From positions 124,001 through 188,000 of the forward strand of contig JYOE01000029.1 of assembly GCA_000955875.1 (NCBI GenBank): a stretch of 64,000 nucleotides of DNA, read 5' to 3'. A program made the translations under genes and the position numbers. The notes under the pieces were generated by a model, which did no database searches, had not been told where the DNA came from, and saw nothing but the letters and a program-made list of their open reading frames with translations. This document shows, piece by piece, positions 41,512-50,352 of this stretch (its first letter is position 1; each line of letters opens with the position of its first letter). Origin of the DNA: Terrabacter sp. 28. GTDB lineage: Bacteria; Actinomycetota; Actinomycetes; Actinomycetales; Dermatophilaceae.

Positions 41512-42261
41512 TCAGCCCTGCTGGAGCCGGGCCCGCGAGTTGGCGAGGTGCAGTCTCATCGCGGCGCGGGCTGCCGGCCCGTCCGCCCGGGCGATCGCGA
41601 GGTAGATGTTCTCGTGCTCGAGCGACACCCGCGTCACGTGCGTCGCGTCGGAGACCGTGTAGGCGGCCTCGAGCCGCGTGCGCGGGAGCATGATCATCAT
41701 CGGCCCCATTGACGCGAGCAGGTCTGCGTAGAAACGGTTCCCGGACGCCAGGGCGATGCGTCGATGGAACTCGAAGTCGGCCTCGACGGCGCCGCTCGGC
41801 TTCTCGCCGGCCCGGGTCAGCTCGCGCAGCGCCCGCTCGATCGCCTTCAGCTGCACCTCGGTGCGTCGCTCTGCCGCCAGCCCGGCCGCCTCGCTCTCGA
41901 CCCCGATGCGGAAGTCGATCATGTCGAGCACGTCGCGGTGGGTGCGCACCCGGTCCGCGCCGACGGCGAAGCCCTGGGTCTCGGGCAGTGCGAGCACGAA
42001 CGACCCGCGGCCCTGAAAGGTCTCGACGAGGCCTGCCGCCTGAAGCCGCGAGATGGCCTCGCGGACGACGGTGCGGCTCACGCCGTACTCGGCGACGAGC
42101 GAGGCCTCGGTCGGCAGCTTCTGGCCGGGCTCCATCCTGCCGGCGAGGATCTGCTCCTTGAGCTTCTCGACCAGCTCGTGCGCCAGGCCGCGGCCGGTGT
42201 CCCGGTCGATGAGGTCGGTGCGGTCCGGGCGCTCGTCACCGCCGGCGTCTCGTGGGGTCAC
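41512..42261 (-). CDS. FadR/GntR family transcriptional regulator
   Basis: A 249-residue regulator. The GntR winged helix spans about residues 25-90 (GLAHELVEKLKEQILAG, KLPTEASLVAEYGVSRTVVREAISRL). An all-helical FCD effector domain follows (about 105-240), with DFRIGVESEAAGLAAER and ADFEFHRRIALASGN. The FCD metal-binding residues are plausibly the Asp and His residues in these segments. It is downstream of the galactarate/talarate dehydratase gene, whose promoter carries a FadR-type operator. GTG 42261 preferred; TTG 42270 possible. Confidence 0.9.
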   Translation of the reverse strand: MTPRDAGGDERPDRTDLIDRDTGRGLAHELVEKLKEQILAGRMEPGQKLPTEASLVAEYGVSRTVVREAISRLQAAGLVETFQGRGSFVLALPETQGFAVGADRVRTHRDVLDMIDFRIGVESEAAGLAAERRTEVQLKAIERALRELTRAGEKPSGAVEADFEFHRRIALASGNRFYADLLASMGPMMIMLPRTRLEAAYTVSDATHVTRVSLEHENIYLAIARADGPAARAAMRLHLANSRARLQQG

Positions 42262-42303
42262 GGCGCCCAACCTAGTCGGCGCGCAGGCGGGGCGGCGGGC
42301 ACG

Positions 42304-43431
42304 TCAGGCGCGCCCGACCTCATAGGTGTCCACGGTCCAGGCCTTGGCCTGCTCGCTGAGCGTGAAGCCGAGGCCGGGTCGGTCGGGCACGACCATGCGC
42401 CCGTCGCGGGTCTCGAGGCGCTCGTTGAAGAGCGGGTCGAGCCACTCGAAGTGCTCGACCCACGGCTCGCGGGGGTAGCAGGCGGCGAGGTGCAGGTGGA
42501 TCTCCATGGCGAAGTGCGGGGCGAGCTGCAGGCCGGCGTGGTCGGCGAGCGTCGCGAGGCGAAGGAAGGGCGTGATGCCACCGACGCGCGGAGCGTCCGG
42601 CTGGATGATGTCGGCCGCGCGCGCCTCGATGAGCCGCACGTGCTCGGCGACGCTCGAGAGCATCTCGCCGGTCGCGATCGGGGTGTCGAGCGCGGCCGCG
42701 AGCTGCGCGTGGCCCTCGGCGTCGTACGCGTCGAGGGGCTCCTCGATCCAGACCAGGTTGAGGTCCTCGACGGCGCGGCCGAACCGCAGGGCACTCGCGC
42801 GGTCCCACTGCTGGTTGGCGTCGACCATGAGCGGCACGTCGTCGCCGAGGTGCTCGCGCACGGCGGCCAACCGCTGGAGGTCGATCTTCATGTCGGGCTG
42901 GCCGACCTTGATCTTGATGCCCCCGATGCCGGCCGCGACCGACTCGGACGCACGCTCCTTGACCTCGTCGATCGGGGCGTGGAGGAAGCCGCCCGACGTG
43001 TTGTAGGTGCGCACCGAGTCGCGGTGCGAGCCGATGAGCTTCGAGAGCGGCAGGTCGGCCCGGCGTGCCTTGAGGTCCCAGAGCGCGATGTCGATGGCGG
43101 CCAGGGCCTGGGTGGCGACGCCGGAGCGGCCGACCGAGGCGCCGGCCCAGAGCAGCTTGTCGTAGACCTTGGCGATGTCGCTGGGGTCCTCGCCGAGCAG
43201 GCCCTCGGCGACCTCCTTGGCGTGCGCGAACTGCGCGGGCCCACCGGCACGCTTGCTGTAGCTGAAACCGGTGCCGCTGTGGCCCTGCTCGGTCGCGATC
43301 TCAACGAAGAGGAGCACGACCTCGGTCATCGGCTTCTGGCGACCGGTCAGCACCTTGGCGTCGCTGATCGGGGTGGGCAGGGGCAGGACGACGGACGAGA
43401 GGGCGACGTGGCGGATGCGGTCTGCGGTCAT
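42304..43431 (-). CDS. Galactarate/L-talarate dehydratase-like enolase superfamily enzyme
   Basis: A 375-residue mandelate-racemase-subgroup protein. It contains SDAKVLTGRQKPMTEVVLLF and FSYSKRAGG as in TalrD/GalrD enzymes. The catalytic set is GIKIKVGQP (Lys-x-Lys), MVDANQQWD, WIEEPL, TGEML, and LAPHFAMEIHLH. It dehydrates galactarate or talarate to 5-dehydro-4-deoxyglucarate, feeding KdgD. This is family knowledge. ATG 43431 is the start, with the operator TTGTATGACAA 56 bases upstream. Confidence 0.88.
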   Translation of the reverse strand: MTADRIRHVALSSVVLPLPTPISDAKVLTGRQKPMTEVVLLFVEIATEQGHSGTGFSYSKRAGGPAQFAHAKEVAEGLLGEDPSDIAKVYDKLLWAGASVGRSGVATQALAAIDIALWDLKARRADLPLSKLIGSHRDSVRTYNTSGGFLHAPIDEVKERASESVAAGIGGIKIKVGQPDMKIDLQRLAAVREHLGDDVPLMVDANQQWDRASALRFGRAVEDLNLVWIEEPLDAYDAEGHAQLAAALDTPIATGEMLSSVAEHVRLIEARAADIIQPDAPRVGGITPFLRLATLADHAGLQLAPHFAMEIHLHLAACYPREPWVEHFEWLDPLFNERLETRDGRMVVPDRPGLGFTLSEQAKAWTVDTYEVGRA

Positions 43432-43486
43432 GGCACTTCCTCGAGCACGGACGACGGTGACACGACTGATATTACGAGTCAATGAC

Positions 43487-43497
43487 TTGTATGACAA
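43487..43497. promoter_or_regulatory. FadR-type operator upstream of galactarate dehydratase
   Basis: TTGTATGACAA matches the GntR/FadR consensus TNGTNNNACNA exactly. It lies about 56 bases upstream of the dehydratase start in an AT-rich stretch. The adjacent FadR-type gene is the likely binder. Confidence 0.65.
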
Positions 43498-43506
43498 CTG
43501 GTCTCA

Positions 43507-43613
43507 ATCGAGTGGGCAGTTTCCGACGTGGGGAAGTGAGCACTCGACTGAAACCCCGGTCGAGTGCTCAGCTCCCGACGGGCCCCTTGCGGTCGAGTGT
43601 CCAGTTCCCGCCG
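43507..43613. repeat. Intergenic dyad repeats, family 1 (four units)
   Basis: Units resembling TCGAGTGCTCACTTCCCGAC appear at 43507-43528, 43530-43550 (inverted), 43559-43580 and 43592-43613. The first two face each other and form a hairpin. They lie between the galactarate dehydratase start and the end of the monooxygenase gene on the same strand. Confidence 0.85.
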
Positions 43614-43626
43614 ACCGGCGGGTGGG

Positions 43627-44817
43627 TCAGGAGGCCTTGCGGAGGGCGTTGATCTCGCGGCGCTTCGTCAGCGCCATGGCGAGGGCGATCTTGCGCGCGT
43701 CGATGCTGATCTCGCGCAGCATGCCCGAGATCGGGTTCGTGTAGCCGGTGTACCAGAGGCCCCTGGCGCCGCGAGCCGTTCGACCGCCGCGCTCGACCGG
43801 GCGGCCCTTGCCGTCGAGCACGCCGAGGTGGCCGAGGAGCGGCTCGAGGCCCTGGTGGTAGCCGGTGGCGAGCACGACGACGTCCGGCCTGAGGCGGGTC
43901 CGGTCGGCCAGCACGACCTCGTCGCCCTCGACCGAGACGAGGGCTGCCACGGGCTCGACGGCGCCCGTGCGCACGGCGTCGATGATGCCGACGTCCTGGA
44001 CCGGGATCGCGTTGTCGCGCTCGACGCGGGTCAGCAGCCCGGTGTCGGGGCGGGGGAGGCCGTGCGCGGACAGGTCAGGCGTCTGGAGCCGCTCGACGAA
44101 GGGGGCCACGCGGTCGACGAGTGCGGTCGGCAGGTGGCGCACGGCGATGCCGGTGTACTGCGCGGCGACGGGTCCGCGGTTGCGGCGGAGGATGTGTGGC
44201 ACGGTGCGGACCGCCATCCGCACGCGGGCGGCGCCGTGCTCGGCGAGGTCGACGGCGAGCTCGGTGCCGGTGTTGCCGGTGCCGACGACGAGGACGTCCT
44301 TGCCGGCATACGCGGCGCCGTTGCGGTAGCGCCGGGCCAGCAGCACCTCGCCGGTGAACCCGTGCAGGCCGGGGACGTCGGGCTCGCGCGGCGTGTGGTT
44401 GAAGCCCGTCGCGACGACGGCGTAGGGCGCCGTCACGGACGACCCGTCGGCGAGCGAGACGGTCCACGAGCGGCCGTCGGCGGTGCGGTCGACCCGGGCC
44501 GCCTCGGAGCCGTGGCGCACGTCGAGGTCGTGGTGGGCGGCATACAGCTCCAGGTAGCGCACGACGTCGTCGCGCGAGACCCAGCGCCCCATCTCCCTCG
44601 GGATCGGCAGCCCGGGCAGACCGGAGAGCTCACGCGGGGTGTGCAGGTGGAGACGGTCGTAGTGCCCCCGCCACGAGCTGCCGACGGAGTCGCCGCGCTC
44701 GAGCACGACCGCGTGCAGCCCGCGGTGCTTGAGGGCCGCGGCGGTCGCGAGGCCGGCAGGGCCCCCGCCGATGACGTGGGCATCGACAGGTCGGGCGGGC
44801 CGGTTGGGTGAGATCAC
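43627..44817 (-). CDS. FAD-dependent flavin monooxygenase-like oxidoreductase
   Basis: A 396-residue protein. An FAD-binding Rossmann motif begins at about residue 14 (HVIGGGPAGLATAAAL). An NADPH-binding motif follows at about 176 (VLVVGTGNTGTELA). FxGxxxHxxxF-like and ATGYHQGLEPLL segments place it with YUCCA/CzcO-like flavin monooxygenases. The substrate is unknown. GTG 44817. Confidence 0.85.
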   Translation of the reverse strand: MISPNRPARPVDAHVIGGGPAGLATAAALKHRGLHAVVLERGDSVGSSWRGHYDRLHLHTPRELSGLPGLPIPREMGRWVSRDDVVRYLELYAAHHDLDVRHGSEAARVDRTADGRSWTVSLADGSSVTAPYAVVATGFNHTPREPDVPGLHGFTGEVLLARRYRNGAAYAGKDVLVVGTGNTGTELAVDLAEHGAARVRMAVRTVPHILRRNRGPVAAQYTGIAVRHLPTALVDRVAPFVERLQTPDLSAHGLPRPDTGLLTRVERDNAIPVQDVGIIDAVRTGAVEPVAALVSVEGDEVVLADRTRLRPDVVVLATGYHQGLEPLLGHLGVLDGKGRPVERGGRTARGARGLWYTGYTNPISGMLREISIDARKIALAMALTKRREINALRKAS

Positions 44818-44884
44818 AGTCGGACCCTAGTGCCGCCTCGGGCTCGGCGGGCCGAGGACGGCCGGACCTCGGCGCCCTGGCGTC

Positions 44885-45544
44885 TCAGGCGTTCTCCACG
44901 TGCTCGGCCACCCACTCGTTGAGGGGACGGATCGCGCGCCACGTGTCGCGCACACGGGTGAGGGTGCTCTTCGTCGCGAGCCAGTCGGGGTCGCCGAAGT
45001 CGCGGATCACCATGAGCTCCTTGTGACGGAGGGTCTCGATGCGGGGGTGGTCGGCGGCATACCCCCTCGGTGTGGTGCGCACCTTCTCGCCGTGCACCTC
45101 GAAGCCCTTGCGCCGCAGGCCGTCGAGCAGCGACTCGAGGCGCTGCCCGCTCGCCGGAGCGTCGACGGCTCGGCGCAGGCTCGCCGTCTGCGCGGTCGAG
45201 TGGGCGCGGAAGCCGCCGCCGGCCCGGAGCCCGGTCGCACTGATCTCGACGTAGTAGCCGGAGCTCGGCTCGGCCGCGACGAAGGCCCCGAGGTGGGTCT
45301 TGTAGGGCGACTTGTCGGCGCTGAAGCGGATGTCGCGGTTCGGGCGGAAGAGCTTCGCCTCGCCGAACTCCTCCTCGAGCGCGTCGACGAGGGCGAGCAT
45401 CGGCGCACGCGCGTGCCGCTCCCACTGCTCCTTGTGGTCGGTCCAGTACGCCTTCGAGTTGTCGGCCTCGAGCCCGGCGTAGAAGCCGAGGGCGCCGGTG
45501 GGGAAGCCGGTGAAGGCGGCGGGTGTGGTCGCGTCGGCGCTCAT
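44885..45544 (-). CDS. DUF2461 domain protein
   Basis: A 219-residue soluble protein of the DUF2461 (TIGR02453) family. Typical segments are the N-terminal TGALGFYAGLEADNSKAYW, NRDIRFSADKSPYKTHLGAF, and a C-terminal VRDTWRAIRPLNEW. Its function is unknown; the fold has sometimes been grouped with nucleic-acid or redox proteins without evidence here. ATG 45544. Confidence 0.88.
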   Translation of the reverse strand: MSADATTPAAFTGFPTGALGFYAGLEADNSKAYWTDHKEQWERHARAPMLALVDALEEEFGEAKLFRPNRDIRFSADKSPYKTHLGAFVAAEPSSGYYVEISATGLRAGGGFRAHSTAQTASLRRAVDAPASGQRLESLLDGLRRKGFEVHGEKVRTTPRGYAADHPRIETLRHKELMVIRDFGDPDWLATKSTLTRVRDTWRAIRPLNEWVAEHVENA

Positions 45545-45574
45545 GGGGTGGACTCTCGCACCATCCCCGGCTTG

Positions 45575-45593
45575 TTAGGCAAGGCTTACCTGT
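45575..45593. promoter_or_regulatory. IdeR/DtxR-like iron box upstream of efeUOB
   Basis: TTAGGCAAGGCTTACCTGT matches 14 of 19 positions of the IdeR/DtxR consensus (TTAGGTTAGGCTAACCTAA) and is itself a partial dyad. It lies 70 bases upstream of efeU. This indicates Fe2+-dependent repression. Confidence 0.75.
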
Positions 45594-45662
45594 GCTTTGC
45601 TCATTTCGGGCACGGTGACGTGACCTAATTGCTGGGAGAAGTCTGGGAACTGGAGGGGCACC

Positions 45663-46523
45663 GTGCTCGCGAGCAACGCGCTCATCGGACTGCGTGAGGG
45701 GCTGGAGGCCGCGCTCGTCGTCGTCATCCTCGTCGCGTTCCTCGTCAAGACCGACCGCCGGTGGGCGCTGCGCCACGTCTGGACCGGTGTGGGGGTCGCG
45801 GTCGCGCTGTCTGTCGGGCTGGGCGCCCTGCTCACCTACGGCACCAAGCAGCTGACCTTCGAGGCCCAGGAGCTCATCGGCGGCAGCGCCTCCATCATCG
45901 CCGTCGTCTTCGTGACCTTCATGGTCTTCTGGATGAAGTCCGCCTCGCGCACCATTTCCGGCGAGCTCAAGGGCAAGCTCGACCGTGCCCTCGACATGGG
46001 CCCGTTCGCGATCGCGCTCGTCGCCTTCCTCGGCGTCGGACGCGAGGGCCTCGAGACCGCGATCTTCTTCTACGCCACCACCGAGGCCGCCGGTCAGGGC
46101 AACAACCAGCCGCTCATCGGCTGGGTCGTGGGCCTCGCCGGCGCTGTCGTGCTCGGCTGGCTCATCTACCGCGGCGCCGTGAGGATCAACCTCGCGAAGT
46201 TCTTCCGCTGGACCGGCATCCTGCTCGTGCTCGTCGCGGCCGGCATCCTCGCGTACGGCCTGCACGACCTGCAGGAGGCGCGTATCCTCCCCGGCCTCAC
46301 CACCCTCGCCTTCGACGTCAGCGCGACGGTCGACCCGAGCAGCTGGTACGCCACCCTGCTCAAGGGCATCTTCAACTTCACGCCGGCCACCACGGTGCTC
46401 CAGGCGGTCGCCTGGGTGCTCTACGTCGGCATCGTCATGACGCTCTTCCTGCGTCCGGCCCGGTCCGCCCCGCAGGCCCCGGCCGCGACCTCTGGTGGCA
46501 CCCGTCCTGCCGTCGCCGCCTGA
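45663..46523 (+). CDS. efeU: Iron permease EfeU (FTR1 family)
   Basis: A 286-residue integral membrane protein with seven or so transmembrane segments. Two REGLE motifs, LREGLEAALV near residue 10 and GREGLETAIFF near 125, are the iron-binding signature of FTR1/EfeU. It imports ferric iron supplied by EfeO and EfeB. GTG 45663 follows GGAGGGG. First gene of efeUOB, controlled by an upstream IdeR-like box. Confidence 0.95.
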   Translation: MLASNALIGLREGLEAALVVVILVAFLVKTDRRWALRHVWTGVGVAVALSVGLGALLTYGTKQLTFEAQELIGGSASIIAVVFVTFMVFWMKSASRTISGELKGKLDRALDMGPFAIALVAFLGVGREGLETAIFFYATTEAAGQGNNQPLIGWVVGLAGAVVLGWLIYRGAVRINLAKFFRWTGILLVLVAAGILAYGLHDLQEARILPGLTTLAFDVSATVDPSSWYATLLKGIFNFTPATTVLQAVAWVLYVGIVMTLFLRPARSAPQAPAATSGGTRPAVAA

Positions 46524-46589
46524 ACCGGCCGACTCAGGGCCGGCACGCGCCCGAACCACCCGACCCACAGCCCAGCTCACAGGAGAACC

Positions 46590-47750
46590 ATGTCCCGCCG
46601 CGCCCTGCGCACCGTCACTCCCCTCGCCCTCACCCTCATCGCCGGGCTCGGGCTCGGTGCCTGCACCGACAAGGCCGACTCGAACGGCGCGACCGGTGGG
46701 GCGACCGCGGCCGGTGGCCCGATCATCGTCAACGCCACCGACACGGCTTGCGAGCTGAGCGCGACCACCGCGAAGGCCGGCACCATCACCTTCGAGGTCA
46801 CCAACCGCGGCACCAAGGTCAACGAGTTCTACGTCTACGCCGAGGGCGACCGCATCGTCGGCGAGGTCGAGAACATCACCCCGGGCCTCAAGCGGGAGCT
46901 CAAGGTCGAGGTCACCCAGCCGGGCTCGCTGACCACGGCCTGCAAGCCGGGCATGGTCGGGGACGGCATCCGCGGCACCTTCACCGTCACCGGATCGGCC
47001 ACCGCGGGCAGCGCGGACCAGAAGGTCGCCACCGCCATCGCCGACTACAAGGCCTTCGTGGCGACACAGACCGACGAGCTGCTCACCGGCACAGCGGCTT
47101 TCGTGGCCGCGGTCAAGGCCGGCGACGTCGCCAGGGCCAAGGAGCTCTACCCGACCGCGCGGCTCCCGTGGGAGACCATCGAGCCCGTCGCCGAGAGCTT
47201 CGGCGACCTCGACCCGCGCATCGACGGACGTGAGGACGTCGTCGAGGACGGCATGACGTTCACCGGCTACCACCGCCTCGAGAAGGACCTCTGGGTCAGC
47301 GGCCTCCAGAAGGACTCGAACGCCGTCGCCGAACAGCTGCTCGCCGACGTCAGGGAGATCGCGGCGAAGAGCAAGACCGTCGAGCCCACGGCGCTGACCA
47401 TCGCGGGCGGCGCCAAGGCCCTCCTCGACGAGGTCGCGACCGGCAAGGTCACCGGCGAGGAGGAGCGCTACTCGCACACCGACCTCTGGGACTTCCGCGG
47501 CAACCTCCAGGGATCGCAGTCGGCGCTCGAGACGCTCCGTCCCGTCGTCGCCGAGCGCGACCCCGCGCTCCAGAAGGCGCTCGACGCGCGCTTCGCCGCG
47601 CTCAACAAGCTGCTCGAGTCGCACCGCGTCGCAGGCACGTTCGTCTCCTACGAGAAGCTCAGCGACGCCGACATCAAGGCTCTGACCGTCTCGCTCGACG
47701 CCCTCAGCGAGCAGGTGGCCAAGGTGCCCGGTGTCGTGGAGGCCAAGTGA
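46590..47750 (+). CDS. efeO: Iron uptake lipoprotein EfeO
   Basis: A 386-residue exported lipoprotein with lipobox LGLGAC (Cys about residue 26). A cupredoxin-like domain spans about 45-125 and an M75 peptidase-like helical domain about 145-380. The metal-binding HxxE motif is in GYHRLEKDLW. EfeO binds iron and hands it to EfeU. Its stop overlaps the start of efeB (GTGA). Confidence 0.94.
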   Translation: MSRRALRTVTPLALTLIAGLGLGACTDKADSNGATGGATAAGGPIIVNATDTACELSATTAKAGTITFEVTNRGTKVNEFYVYAEGDRIVGEVENITPGLKRELKVEVTQPGSLTTACKPGMVGDGIRGTFTVTGSATAGSADQKVATAIADYKAFVATQTDELLTGTAAFVAAVKAGDVARAKELYPTARLPWETIEPVAESFGDLDPRIDGREDVVEDGMTFTGYHRLEKDLWVSGLQKDSNAVAEQLLADVREIAAKSKTVEPTALTIAGGAKALLDEVATGKVTGEEERYSHTDLWDFRGNLQGSQSALETLRPVVAERDPALQKALDARFAALNKLLESHRVAGTFVSYEKLSDADIKALTVSLDALSEQVAKVPGVVEAK

Positions 47751-49069
47751 GCACCGAGGGCCTGAGCCGCCGTCGCCTCCTCGGAACCGGCGGGACGGCC
47801 GCCGTCGCAGGTGTGGCAGGTGTCGCCGTCGGTGCCACGACCGCTGGAGCCCTCGCTCTGCGAGGGAATGCCGTGACCGATGACAGCGCCGCCGCAGGTG
47901 CCCCGGGGGCGACGACCCCGTCGCCGGCGCTCGCCCTCGATGCGGCGATCCCCTTCCGCGGCGTCCACCAGGCCGGCATCGTCACGCCGGCCCAGGACCG
48001 CCTGCACTTCGTCGCGCTCGACGTCGTGACGAAGGACCCGGCCCAGCTGCGCGGGCTGCTCGAGGCCTGGACCCGTGCCGCCGAGCGGATGACCGTCGGT
48101 GCCGAGGCGGCTCCGGGCGGCCTCGTCGGCGGTGGACCCAACCGGGCACCCGAGGACACCGGCGAGGCGTACGGCCTGCCGGCATCCGGCCTGACGATCA
48201 CGATCGGCTACGGACCCTCGCTCTTCGACGAGCGCTTCGGTCTCGCAGCGAAGAAGCCGGCGGCCCTGAAGGAGCTGCCGGCCTTCGCCGGCGACCAGCT
48301 CGACCCGAGGCGCACCGGGGGCGACCTCTGCATCCAGGCGTGCGCCAACGACCCGCAGGTCGCCGTCCACGCGGTGCGCAACCTCATCCGCCTGGGCTTC
48401 GGCGTCGTCGCCGTCCGCTGGTCGCAGCTCGGCTTCGGCCGCACGTCGTCGACGTCCACCGCCCAGGCCACGCCGCGCAACCTGTTCGGCTTCAAGGACG
48501 GCACGAACAACCTCAAGGCCGAGCAGCCCGAGGACCTCGCGCAGCACGTCTGGGTCGCGAAGGACGACGAGCGGACCGGCGGCGCGTGGATGGCCGGCGG
48601 CTCGTACCTCGTCGCGCGACGCATCCGCATGCACATCGAGGTCTGGGACCGCACGCCCCTGCAGGAGCAGGAGGACATCATCGGCCGCGACAAGAAGGAG
48701 GGCGCGCCCCTCGGGCAGGCCAAGGAGTTCGACGCGCTCGACTTCGCGAAGAAGGGCCCCGACGGCGCGACCGCGATCCCCGTCGACGCGCACGTTCGCC
48801 TGGCCCACGCCAGCCGGCTCGGCGGCATACGCATCCTGCGCCGCGGCTACAACTTCACCGACGGCTCCGACGGGGTCGGCCACCTCGACGCGGGGCTCTT
48901 CTTCCTCGCGTTCATGCGTGACCCCGAGAAGCAGTTCGTGCCGATGCAGCGGGCGCTCGCGAAGGCGGACGTGCTGAACGAGTACATCGAGCACAACGGC
49001 TCTGCGGTCTTCGCGTGCCCGCCCGGGCTGGCTGAAGGCGAGCACTGGGGCCAGGCGCTCTTCGCCTGA
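47747..49069 (+). CDS. efeB: Deferrochelatase/peroxidase EfeB
   Basis: A 440-residue DyP-type haem peroxidase exported by the Tat pathway. The twin-arginine motif is SRRRLLG (about residues 7-13). The DyP signature GFKDGTNN carries the catalytic Asp, and a downstream haem-ligand His is in RLAHASRLGG or nearby. EfeB oxidises Fe2+ or removes iron from haem for EfeO/EfeU. GTG 47747. Confidence 0.95.
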   Translation: MSTEGLSRRRLLGTGGTAAVAGVAGVAVGATTAGALALRGNAVTDDSAAAGAPGATTPSPALALDAAIPFRGVHQAGIVTPAQDRLHFVALDVVTKDPAQLRGLLEAWTRAAERMTVGAEAAPGGLVGGGPNRAPEDTGEAYGLPASGLTITIGYGPSLFDERFGLAAKKPAALKELPAFAGDQLDPRRTGGDLCIQACANDPQVAVHAVRNLIRLGFGVVAVRWSQLGFGRTSSTSTAQATPRNLFGFKDGTNNLKAEQPEDLAQHVWVAKDDERTGGAWMAGGSYLVARRIRMHIEVWDRTPLQEQEDIIGRDKKEGAPLGQAKEFDALDFAKKGPDGATAIPVDAHVRLAHASRLGGIRILRRGYNFTDGSDGVGHLDAGLFFLAFMRDPEKQFVPMQRALAKADVLNEYIEHNGSAVFACPPGLAEGEHWGQALFA

Positions 49070-49087
49070 CCGCCGCTCCCTTGCCAC

Positions 49088-49160
49088 CGAACGCGGCGTT
49101 CGGTGGCGAAAGCGCTGTCAGAACACTGAGTTCGCGATCGAACGCCGCGTTCGATGCGGG
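49088..49160. repeat. Intergenic dyad repeat, family 2 (inverted copy)
   Basis: This 73-base block between convergent efeB and the diacylglycerol kinase-like gene is the reverse complement of the family-2 block at 31391-31468. Shared parts are GAACGCCGCGTTCG and GAACTCAGTGTTC. It probably serves as a bidirectional terminator as well. Confidence 0.8.
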
Positions 49161-49174
49161 CGTGGTGCCTGGTC

Positions 49175-50281
49175 CTAGACGCTGACGCGCACCGTGAGGG
49201 AGCCGGGGCGCACGTTCGCGGTGACCTCGGTGGCCTCGCCGACGACGTCGCCGTCGATCTGCAGGGGGAGCGGCCGGTCGGCACGCACCCGGATCTCCTT
49301 GCACACCTTGTGGTCGAGCGTCGGGTGGCCCTTGCGGCGACGGGTGGCGACGCGGGTCGCCACCGGCACCCAGCCGACGACGCCCTTGGGCGAGGCGATG
49401 ACGGTGTCGAGCTGGCCGTCGTCGACGCGGGCACTCGGCATGAGCACGAGGCCGCCGAGCAGCCGCCCGCAGTTGCCGATGACGACCATGCGAGCGCGGC
49501 GGCGGAACTCGAGGTCGTCGTCCACCTTCACCGAGACGCGGAACTCCGGCGACACGAGGTGCTTCAGGCCCGAGACCATGTAGGCCGGCCAGCCCACCTT
49601 CGCCTTGAGGTTCTCGTTGGTGCCCGCCATGATCTGCGCGTCCATGCCGACGCCGGCCATGACGACGAAGTAGTGCGTCTCGGGCGCGCCGGACTCGTCG
49701 GGGGCGTCGTCCATCGGGGCGGCCCCGACGACGATCTCGCCGACGTCGATGCGGCGGTTGCGCCCGGTGAGCGCCACCGCGACCGCGGCCTCCAGCGCGA
49801 CCGGCAGGTCGAGGTTGCGGGCCAGCAGGTTGCCGGTGCCGGCCGGCAGGATGCCGAGGGGCGTCTCGGTGCCGACGAGCGCGCTCGCGACGTTGCGCAC
49901 CGTGCCGTCGCCGCCGAGGCTGCAGACGACGTCGACGCGCTCGCTGACGGCCTGTGCCGCCTGGCCGCGGCCGGGGTCGTCGATCGTCGTCTCGAAGTAG
50001 AGCGGCTCACCCCACCCGTTGGCGAGGCACGTGCTCGTGATGCGCTCGCGGACAGCCGGCAGGTCGGCGAACTTCGTCGGGTTGATGACGATTCCGGCGC
50101 GCTTGAGCGGCGCGGGCGAGTCGTCGTCGCCGGAGCGGAAGTGGTCGCGCGGCGGACGGGGTCGACGGCGCCGCAGCGTGGCGGTCGTCTCCGGCGCGAC
50201 ACGGTTCAGGACGAGCCCCCCGACGACCAGCGCCAGCACGATGACGCCGGCGATGATCCACGGCAGGTAGTCCTTGAGCAC
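49175..50281 (-). CDS. Diacylglycerol kinase family lipid kinase
   Basis: A 368-residue protein with an N-terminal transmembrane anchor (about residues 8-26). The DAGK catalytic domain has INPTKF, the nucleotide-binding VVCSLGGDGTVRNVA (GGDGT) and PAGTGNLLARNL, and a C-terminal SGDG-like IDGDVVGEATEV. Such enzymes phosphorylate lipids or polyprenols. The exact lipid is unknown. GTG 50281. Confidence 0.88.
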   Translation of the reverse strand: MLKDYLPWIIAGVIVLALVVGGLVLNRVAPETTATLRRRRPRPPRDHFRSGDDDSPAPLKRAGIVINPTKFADLPAVRERITSTCLANGWGEPLYFETTIDDPGRGQAAQAVSERVDVVCSLGGDGTVRNVASALVGTETPLGILPAGTGNLLARNLDLPVALEAAVAVALTGRNRRIDVGEIVVGAAPMDDAPDESGAPETHYFVVMAGVGMDAQIMAGTNENLKAKVGWPAYMVSGLKHLVSPEFRVSVKVDDDLEFRRRARMVVIGNCGRLLGGLVLMPSARVDDGQLDTVIASPKGVVGWVPVATRVATRRRKGHPTLDHKVCKEIRVRADRPLPLQIDGDVVGEATEVTANVRPGSLTVRVSV

Positions 50282-50352
50282 GAAGACATACGCTATCCCG
50301 CGCGTGGGGCGCTCCCCGAATCGCCGGTGGACCGCGGCCCTAGGCTGGGCGC

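Noticed and set aside
44814..47624. 936-codon open frame on the minus strand
   Set aside because: Covers efeU, efeO and DUF2461 in other frames. No conserved motif in the translation.
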